DNA of 64,000 nucleotides from CADEED01 sp041395625 (lineage in GTDB: Bacteria; Pseudomonadota; Gammaproteobacteria; Steroidobacterales; Steroidobacteraceae), in assembly GCA_041395625.1 (NCBI GenBank), contig JAWLAE010000001.1, positions 1,240,001 to 1,304,000 of the forward strand, read 5' to 3'. The position numbers were made by a program, and so were the translations under genes. The first letter of the stretch is position 1. Each line of letters starts with the position of its first letter. Below are positions 58,008-64,000 of the stretch, one piece after another. Under the pieces are notes generated by a model. That model did not search any database. It was not told where the DNA came from and worked only from the letters and a program-made list of their open reading frames with translations.

Positions 58008-59070
58008 TCGTAATTCTCGACGGTCGTTCTGCTGCTTGTCGTTGCTCACGTTGGCAATCCTGCTGACGCCGCTGCAGACAGCGGCTAGTCGTGAGGCGCC
58101 AGTCTTGCGGCTACTTACCTGGGAAGAGTACATCAGCCCGGAAGTGCTGGCGGATTTCACGCGGCGCACTGGGGTCGCGATTGAGCCCTACTACTTCAAT
58201 AGCGATAGCGAGCGCGATACGCTGTTGGTTGGTCAGGACGGCGCTGGCTATGACTTGATCGTCGTGAATGGTCTGGCCATCGACAGCTACCGGCGGCGCG
58301 GGTGGATTCAGCCGCTCGATGCGGTCCAGGTTCCGAACCTGACCAATGTCGACGCGAAATGGCGAGGCGCCTTTACCAGCAGCAACGAGTACGCCGCGCC
58401 CATCTTCTGGGGAACGTTGGGAATTGCGTATCGATCTGATCTTGTGAAGACTCCGATCACCTCCTGGTTGCAGTTGTTGCAGCCGACTGCCGAGCTGTGC
58501 GGTCGCATCAACATGGGCGGTGATGCTCGTGACGTGATCGGCTCGGTCCTCAAGGCGGTTGGTGCGTCGTTGCGATCGCCTAGCGTGGACGACTACCGCC
58601 AAGTAGAGCAACTACTGCGGGCACAGAAATCCTGCGTGAACGAGTACGACTTCGTGAGTGTCAGCGAAGACGACCCACTTGTCACCGGCACGATCGTTGC
58701 CGCGATGGCATACAACGGCGACGCCCAGCGCATGCGTGAAATGGCGCCAGCGATCAAATACGTCATGCCGACGGAAGGGGGCATCGTGTGGGCAGACTAC
58801 CTGGTAGTCGGTGCCCATGCGCGGGAACCGCGCCATGCGATGGCACTGATCAATCACCTGCTCGATGAACGCAACCTCCTCCGTCTTGCCAAGTACTCGC
58901 AATACGCCTCGGCCAGCTCCCGGGTGACGCAACGTCTGCCCAAGGAATTGCGCGACAACCCGGACATCGTGCCGTCGGCGGTACGCTTGCAGAAATTCGA
59001 GCTCGACACGGACACGGACATCCAGAGCACACGCCAACGCAATCGGATCTTCGTCGCGGTGAGCCGCTGA
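57997..59070 (+). CDS. Periplasmic PotD/PotF-like polyamine-type binding protein, orphan
   Basis: A 357-residue substrate-binding protein with a signal peptide (RRSFCCLSLLTLAILLTPLQTAAS). The fold is that of spermidine/putrescine-binding proteins: LRLLTWEEYISPEVLADFTRRTGVAIEPYYFNSDSERDTLL (compare PotD NWTEYVP), then AAPIFWGTLGIAYRSDLV and MPTEGGIVWADYLVV. No ABC permease or ATPase gene is adjacent. Instead the flanking genes are a c-di-GMP protein (11-bp overlap) and a membrane hybrid kinase (3-bp gap). A sensory role, like NspS with MbaA in Vibrio, is likely but unproved. The ligand is not certain. Confidence 0.87.
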   Translation: MIVSRNSRRSFCCLSLLTLAILLTPLQTAASREAPVLRLLTWEEYISPEVLADFTRRTGVAIEPYYFNSDSERDTLLVGQDGAGYDLIVVNGLAIDSYRRRGWIQPLDAVQVPNLTNVDAKWRGAFTSSNEYAAPIFWGTLGIAYRSDLVKTPITSWLQLLQPTAELCGRINMGGDARDVIGSVLKAVGASLRSPSVDDYRQVEQLLRAQKSCVNEYDFVSVSEDDPLVTGTIVAAMAYNGDAQRMREMAPAIKYVMPTEGGIVWADYLVVGAHAREPRHAMALINHLLDERNLLRLAKYSQYASASSRVTQRLPKELRDNPDIVPSAVRLQKFELDTDTDIQSTRQRNRIFVAVSR

Positions 59071-59073
59071 TCC

Positions 59074-62000
59074 ATGCGCTTGCAGTGGAAACTGAGTCTG
59101 CTGATCCTGCCGGCCTGTGTATTGCCGCTGCTGGTTCTCGGTCTGGTGGCTTTCAGCCAGCTCGAGAGCGTGGCGGTTACGAATCGTCTGTCGGATGTCC
59201 GCAATGTGATGGGCCCAGTCAGTGAGCGGCTTGCCAGCGAACTGCGGACCACCGAGACCCATGCACGCCTGTTCGCCGCCTCACCTTTCGTAGCGCGCTA
59301 CCTGCTCGAGTCGGATACCGAGATCAAGTACTCGTTGATGGAACCAGGATTGCTGGAGTTTCTCGACACTTACCGGCGCGGCTTCCCCAACTACGAAGCG
59401 ATCGAGCTGCGGCAGCTGAACGGCGAGCTCGACACGCGCACGAGCGACGGCCCGGTGCAGCCGGAGGTCGACAAAGCTGCGGCGCAGTTGGGGCGTTCGC
59501 TCGCGCGGGGAACCGCTAGCACCGCACTCCAGATCGTGCGACGCGACAATGGTCCACCACGGCTACTCGTCGCCGTGCCCGTCGAGCTCAAGGATGCACG
59601 CGTCAGCCTCGCCGCAGGTCTGCAGCGCAAGGGGGTTCTGATCGTCGTCGTCGATCTCGGCTTCGCTGCCAGAGTACTCGACGGCATTGAACTCGGTGCT
59701 GGCGGAGGTGTGACCATCATCGACAGCACTGGTCAACCCTGGTTTCCAGACCGACAGATTCTTGGACAGCGACTCAGCAACAGCTTGCTCGCACAGCTGA
59801 TCAGCGGTGGGGCCGCCGGCATCGATGCCGAGCTGCATGACGGTCACAGCTATCTCAGCGCCTTGCCATTGTTAGGCAACTCGCTGCTGGTCGCCGCCAT
59901 TCCGCATACCCAACTCGCGGCTATCCGCCGTGATCTGGAATGGACGGTTATCGGCGTTACGCTGGCTGGTGCGATCGCTATCTACCTGTCGCTCTACTGG
60001 CTGTTGCGGAGCTTCGTGCTGCGGCCGGTGCAGGCCTTGCGCGAAACCGCCAGACTGATCGGTCAAGGGCAGTACGACATTCGCGTGCCGTTGGCCAGCC
60101 GCGACGAGCTCGGCGACCTCGCGACGACGCTCAACGGGCTCGGCGCAGACTTACGGACCATGCTGGATGACTTGCGGGGCGCGCGCGACAGGGCGGAAGC
60201 GGCCAATGTCGCGAAGAGCGAGTTCCTGGCCAGGATGAGCCATGAAATCCGCACGCCACTCAATGGCGTTCTCGGCATGACGGAGCTGCTGATCGGCTCA
60301 CGCGGCCTCGACAAGGCGCAGCATCGATATGCCGACGGGATTCGCCACTCGGCCGAATCACTGCTTGGTGTCATCAACGACATACTGGACTTCTCCAAGA
60401 TCGAGGCTGGACGTCTCGAGCTGGACTGTGCGCCGTTCAACGTGCGTGAGATCGTTGAAGACGCGGTCGAGTTGTTGGCGCCACGTGCGGCGGTCAAGAA
60501 TCTCGAACTGATCTGCGATATCCCTGCGGACGTTCACAGCCACCGCCTTGGCGACGGCAGTCGCTTGCGACAGGTTCTCATCAATCTCATTGGCAACTCG
60601 GTCAAGTTCACGGAGCACGGCGAGATCGTCGTACGGGTGGCAGAACGCACGCTCGCGAACAAGCCCGCGCTGCAGTTCGAAGTGGTGGACACCGGCGTCG
60701 GAATACACCCCGAGAATCATGGGCGGATCTTCGAATCGTTCGCGCAGGAAGATGGCTCGATCACGCGGCGCTTTGGCGGCACCGGCCTCGGTCTCGCTAT
60801 CAGTCGTCAGCTCGTGACGCTGATGGGCGGTGAAATTGGCGTGGATAGCGCGCCCGGCGTTGGCTCTCGGTTCCATTTCACGGCCGCGTTGCCGCTGGCG
60901 ATCGACGCAATTACAGACCTGCAACCCGCCGGGCTGGCGGGCAATCGAGCACTGATAGTCGACGACAATGCGACCAACCGGGAGATCCTGCAACGACACC
61001 TGCAAGACTGGGGCGTGGACGCCAGCGAGGCTGCCAGCGGCAGCGATGCACTGGAGGCCATCCGCCGGGCTGCTGATGATCCCTACGACGTCATTCTGCT
61101 CGATCTGCACATGCCGATACTCGATGGTCTGGCGACCGCGCGCGGCATCCGGACGATGCCGGGCGGCGAAGACGTCGCGATCGTCATCCTGAGTTCGATG
61201 ACGGGCGATGTCTCACGCTCGGACTGGGAGGCCGTCGGCGTGAGCGTCACACTGACGAAACCGGTGCGGCAGCGCCAGTTGTATGAATGCCTCGACGTAC
61301 TGCTGCGCGGTACCGGGGCCTTGCGCGCCCTGCGTATTGCCGCCGCCGAAGAGTCGAGTGTGGTTGAAACAGGTCCGCGGCGCCGCGTGTTGCTGGTCGA
61401 GGACAACGCGGTCAATCAGGCGGTCGCCCGCAGCATGCTCGACCAACTACATTGCGAAGTCCTCACTGCCAACAACGGTCGCGAGGCACTCGAACTGCTC
61501 GCACTGCACGACGTCGAGCTCGTGCTGATGGATTGCCAGATGCCGGAAATGGATGGCCTGACAGCGACCAGAGTGATCCGGCAGCGGGAAGCGCAAGCAT
61601 CGAGCACGCGAACACCGATCATTGCGCTCACCGCCAACGCATTGAGCGGCGATCGCGAAAGATGTCTCGAAGCCGGCATGGATGACTATCTTGCGAAACC
61701 CTTCGGGATCGCGCAATTGCGCGCGGCAATCGACAAATGGCCGCGACAAATACTCCTAGAGGACTCAACGATGAATCGGCCCACGGCAAGTAACAACTCC
61801 AGCAAAGATGGTGAGGATGGTGACGTTCTCGATCGCGCCGCACTCGACCAAATCCGGCAATTGCAAGGCGTCGGACAACCCAGTTTGTTGCGGCAGGTGA
61901 TCGATATCTATCTGGAGTCTTCCACCAAACTGGTGGCACAGATCGATGCTGCACTCGCGAGCGCCGACGCCGGGGCCGCCGGCAGTGCAGCACACGCACT

Positions 62001-62172
62001 CAAGTCGAGCAGCGGCAATGTAGGTGCCATCGCGGTCACCAAACTGGCCGCAGCAATCGAAGCCGCCGCTCGTGACAACTCCCTCGAGCGAGTCGAGGCG
62101 CTCCATGCGGAGCTGCTCGCGGCCTTCGCCGTCGCGCGGCGCGCGCTCAGTGAGGAACTGCGAGCCGCATGA
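59074..62172 (+). CDS. Hybrid sensor histidine kinase with two receivers and an HPt domain
   Basis: A 1032-residue membrane kinase. TM1 is at about residues 7-28. A periplasmic domain of about 255 residues resembles a double-Cache fold. TM2 is at about 290-312, followed by HAMP (about 310-362). HisKA has the phospho-His390 in MSHEIRTPLNG. The ATPase has RQVLINLIGNSVKFTEHG, DTGVGI and GTGLGLAI. The first receiver has Asp677 (LLDLHMP) and the second Asp820 (LMDCQMP). The C-terminal HPt has His974 in AAHALKSSSGN. This is a full ArcB/BarA-like internal phosphorelay. It starts 3 bp after the PotD-like gene and overlaps the next regulator by 4 bp. It may receive the binding protein's signal and pass phosphate to the REC-GGDEF/EAL proteins. 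Confidence 0.93.
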   Translation: MRLQWKLSLLILPACVLPLLVLGLVAFSQLESVAVTNRLSDVRNVMGPVSERLASELRTTETHARLFAASPFVARYLLESDTEIKYSLMEPGLLEFLDTYRRGFPNYEAIELRQLNGELDTRTSDGPVQPEVDKAAAQLGRSLARGTASTALQIVRRDNGPPRLLVAVPVELKDARVSLAAGLQRKGVLIVVVDLGFAARVLDGIELGAGGGVTIIDSTGQPWFPDRQILGQRLSNSLLAQLISGGAAGIDAELHDGHSYLSALPLLGNSLLVAAIPHTQLAAIRRDLEWTVIGVTLAGAIAIYLSLYWLLRSFVLRPVQALRETARLIGQGQYDIRVPLASRDELGDLATTLNGLGADLRTMLDDLRGARDRAEAANVAKSEFLARMSHEIRTPLNGVLGMTELLIGSRGLDKAQHRYADGIRHSAESLLGVINDILDFSKIEAGRLELDCAPFNVREIVEDAVELLAPRAAVKNLELICDIPADVHSHRLGDGSRLRQVLINLIGNSVKFTEHGEIVVRVAERTLANKPALQFEVVDTGVGIHPENHGRIFESFAQEDGSITRRFGGTGLGLAISRQLVTLMGGEIGVDSAPGVGSRFHFTAALPLAIDAITDLQPAGLAGNRALIVDDNATNREILQRHLQDWGVDASEAASGSDALEAIRRAADDPYDVILLDLHMPILDGLATARGIRTMPGGEDVAIVILSSMTGDVSRSDWEAVGVSVTLTKPVRQRQLYECLDVLLRGTGALRALRIAAAEESSVVETGPRRRVLLVEDNAVNQAVARSMLDQLHCEVLTANNGREALELLALHDVELVLMDCQMPEMDGLTATRVIRQREAQASSTRTPIIALTANALSGDRERCLEAGMDDYLAKPFGIAQLRAAIDKWPRQILLEDSTMNRPTASNNSSKDGEDGDVLDRAALDQIRQLQGVGQPSLLRQVIDIYLESSTKLVAQIDAALASADAGAAGSAAHALKSSSGNVGAIAVTKLAAAIEAAARDNSLERVEALHAELLAAFAVARRALSEELRAA

Positions 62173-64000
62173 TGTCGCCACCGGCACAGACTTCGATGCC
62201 GCTGGCAGTACTGGCAGACGACGATCCGCTGCAGCGCACGCTGATGTCGCAAGCATTGCAGGCGGCAGGCTATCGCGTGATCGCGGTCGACAACGGCGCC
62301 GCGGCAATCGAACAGGTACGCAGCAACGCGCCAGCAATCGTATTTCTCGACGTGCAGATGCCTGAGCTCACGGGCATCGAGGCCTGCCGCGCAATCCGTG
62401 CCGGGCTTGGCGACCGCGCACCACCCATCGTGGTTGTTACGAGCTGCGACCGGGACGAGGATATCGCCGACGGCTTTGCGGTCGGCGCATGCGACTACCT
62501 GATCAAGCCCGTCAACTGGACCGTCTTCAAACATCGGGTGAACGGCTGGCTCGCGACGCACGTGGCGCAGCGTGACGCTGTTGCACAAGCGCCCCGCCGA
62601 CTGACTGTCGCACGCGATGGCACTGTGCTACACGACTCCGCGAATGCCAGTGCTGCGGCAATAGCAGGCGGCCTGAGTGAACTGCTCGAGCCCGCCTTCG
62701 CGGAGCAGCTATTGTTATGTGTTCGCAAAGCACTGAAAACTCGCGCGCCCGCACGCTGCAGCTTCGGCGCCTACGATGCAGAAGTGCAGGCGGCGGGTCG
62801 GGACCGTGCAACCATCGTTCTCGACACCGGCGAGCAGCGCGCCGCGACGGCCGCCGAGCTGTTCAAGCTGGCGTACCTGGATCCGCGCACTGGCCTGCCG
62901 AATCGACATCTTTTGGAAAAGACTGCCCTTGAAGCGCTGACACAGGCGCAACTGCGCGGCCTGCAGATGACGTTGCTTTGTACAGCGCCCGCGGTGCTAC
63001 GGGTGGACAGCTCGTCTGCAACCGAATCCCAGCTGCGACAGGGACTAGAGCAGGCAGCAGCCCGGCTCCGCGCGATCGGCGCGGTTGTGCTGCATGACAT
63101 GCCGGAGCAGCAGGCCGAGCCTATCGCCTGCATCGACAGCAGCTATCTCGCGGTACTCGTACATGACACCGCCGCTGTCGCCGCGCGGTCGGACGTTATC
63201 GCCGAGGTGACGCAGATCCTGACTCGAGCGTGGCCCCCAATCGGGCCTGGGACCGCAGCGCCGCTCGTCGGGCGCGCGGTTTTCCCACGCGATGGCACTA
63301 CGCTCGAAGCGTTGCTGCAGGTGGCCACGCTGCGTACGTTCGAGCAATCGCCGGCCGTGACACTCGGCAATCAGCGTTTCGATGGCGATCAGGATTTGCC
63401 GGATGAGCTGCGGGCCGATCTGGCCGCAGAACTGGCCGCAGCGGTCGAACACCACCAGATCTGCCTGCACTACCAACCACGCGTCTGCATTCAATCCGGA
63501 CAAGTGCTGGGTGCGGAAGCACTGCTACGCTGGCAGCATCCATTGCGCGGCCCGCTGGTGGCGCGTGAGTTGTTGCGCGTCGCAGAACTTACCGGCCTCA
63601 CCGCGCGGGTGACGGACTGGGCACTGCATGCCGCGATCACGCAATCTGCCGCATGGTCGCAGCAGCGAGCCACCCGCGTGCCAGTGTCGGTCAACATCAG
63701 TGCGCAGCAACTGGCAAAGCCGGATTTTGCCGCCAACCTGATCGCGCAGCTGGCGGCGGCCAGCCTGGACCCTGGTCTGCTCGAGCTAGAAGTCGGCGAA
63801 GTCTTCCTGGACGTCAATGACGCGATCAGCGCACAGCTGCTCGAGTTGCGTACCGCTGGCGTCGGGCTGATCGTGGACGATTTTGGCCATGGACGGGTGG
63901 CGTTGTCGGCGCTGCGGCGCCTGCGTATCGATGGCTTCAAGGTGAATCACGCGTTGCTGCGGGAGCTGCAGTCCAAGGGCGATTCGGGCATCTACGATCT
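62169..64000 (+). CDS. REC, degenerate GGDEF and EAL protein, truncated by the window edge
   Basis: An open frame of about 610 residues runs off the 3' edge. The receiver domain (about residues 10-130) has DDD at 17-19, Asp61 in FLDVQMPE and LIKPVNW. A GGDEF-like part follows, with AYLDPRTGLPNRHLLEK, but the signature position reads IDSSYLAVLV, so cyclase activity is unlikely. The EAL part keeps EAL at 450-452 (GAEALLRWQHP), VNISAQQL and VDDFGHG. However, the ExTE position reads EVGE and the KID motif reads KVN (591-593), so hydrolysis is doubtful. It may be a c-di-GMP receptor. The ATG at 62169 overlaps the kinase stop by 4 bp; a second ATG follows directly. Confidence 0.85.
   Translation, partial: MMSPPAQTSMPLAVLADDDPLQRTLMSQALQAAGYRVIAVDNGAAAIEQVRSNAPAIVFLDVQMPELTGIEACRAIRAGLGDRAPPIVVVTSCDRDEDIADGFAVGACDYLIKPVNWTVFKHRVNGWLATHVAQRDAVAQAPRRLTVARDGTVLHDSANASAAAIAGGLSELLEPAFAEQLLLCVRKALKTRAPARCSFGAYDAEVQAAGRDRATIVLDTGEQRAATAAELFKLAYLDPRTGLPNRHLLEKTALEALTQAQLRGLQMTLLCTAPAVLRVDSSSATESQLRQGLEQAAARLRAIGAVVLHDMPEQQAEPIACIDSSYLAVLVHDTAAVAARSDVIAEVTQILTRAWPPIGPGTAAPLVGRAVFPRDGTTLEALLQVATLRTFEQSPAVTLGNQRFDGDQDLPDELRADLAAELAAAVEHHQICLHYQPRVCIQSGQVLGAEALLRWQHPLRGPLVARELLRVAELTGLTARVTDWALHAAITQSAAWSQQRATRVPVSVNISAQQLAKPDFAANLIAQLAAASLDPGLLELEVGEVFLDVNDAISAQLLELRTAGVGLIVDDFGHGRVALSALRRLRIDGFKVNHALLRELQSKGDSGIYD

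Noticed and set aside
1..64000. Recurring GTTAG/CTAAC pentamer, including TTG-TTA-G Leu-Leu contexts
   Set aside because: A rough base-composition estimate predicts at least as many occurrences as I noticed, so there is no sign of enrichment.

Overview
The window is GC-rich, densely packed bacterial chromosome. It looks gammaproteobacterial: a proteobacterial-type glutamate-cysteine ligase (gshA), a GlnK-type PII protein with a sigma-54-like promoter, many EAL/GGDEF proteins and a TonB receptor. The number of acyl-CoA dehydrogenases, thiolase, flavin monooxygenase, KstD/fumarate-reductase-type flavoproteins and medium-chain reductases suggests an environmental degrader of lipids, steroids or aromatics, possibly near the Steroidobacteraceae/Nevskiales. 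That placement is inference. I found no rRNA, tRNA, CRISPR, phage or complete insertion sequence.

Layout. 0-9.4 kb: a minus-strand operon (MazG-type pyrophosphohydrolase, group-D flavin monooxygenase, glutaryl-CoA dehydrogenase); a plus-strand trio of exported proteins (Tat-type HisC-like aminotransferase, S9 peptidase, Tat-type epimerase); a PAS-GGDEF cyclase; an SDR. 9.4-11.8 kb: a medium-chain reductase, arsC, a lipoprotein and a LysM protein. 11.8-18.9 kb: a seven-gene minus-strand run (azlC, azlD, flavoprotein, SUMF1-like protein, GPH transporter, unknown protein, flavoprotein) that looks like an uncharacterised catabolic operon. 18.9-20.8 kb: an L-2-hydroxyglutarate oxidase-like gene and a FitAB-like toxin-antitoxin pair with its operator. 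20.9-26.8 kb: ilv large subunit, gloA, alcohol dehydrogenase and SLC13 carrier on the minus strand, with the ilv small subunit divergent on the plus strand. 26.8-34.5 kb: alcohol dehydrogenase, TonB receptor, and a PII/thioredoxin-like ferredoxin/quinone reductase operon divergent from a ferredoxin-reductase-type flavoprotein and an NnrU protein. 34.5-49 kb: pyruvate carboxylase coupled to an MFS carrier, an exported asparaginase-like Ntn hydrolase, a membrane diguanylate cyclase, gshA, a DUF1499 protein, a flavoprotein/TVP38 pair, a DUF2845 protein and a DUF885 lipoprotein. 49-55.7 kb: thiolase, acyl-CoA dehydrogenase, dienelactone hydrolase, succinate-semialdehyde-type dehydrogenase and an MFS drug transporter. 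55.9-64 kb: a signalling cluster that runs off the window.

Three parts stand out. The first is a roughly 616-bp non-coding element at 50461-51076 between two convergent genes, with long imperfect inverted arms and a roughly 100-bp internal direct repeat. The second is the 3' signalling cluster: REC-PAS-GGDEF-EAL, an orphan PotD-like binding protein, a hybrid kinase with two receivers and an HPt domain, and a REC/degenerate-GGDEF/EAL protein. The genes overlap or nearly abut, so this may be a ligand-sensing c-di-GMP pathway. The third is the seven-gene flavoprotein operon, whose SUMF1-like protein lacks the formylglycine-generating cysteines.

Most genes sit in tight operons with ATGA overlaps. 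Several starts are inferred to be GTG or TTG and are flagged in the entries.
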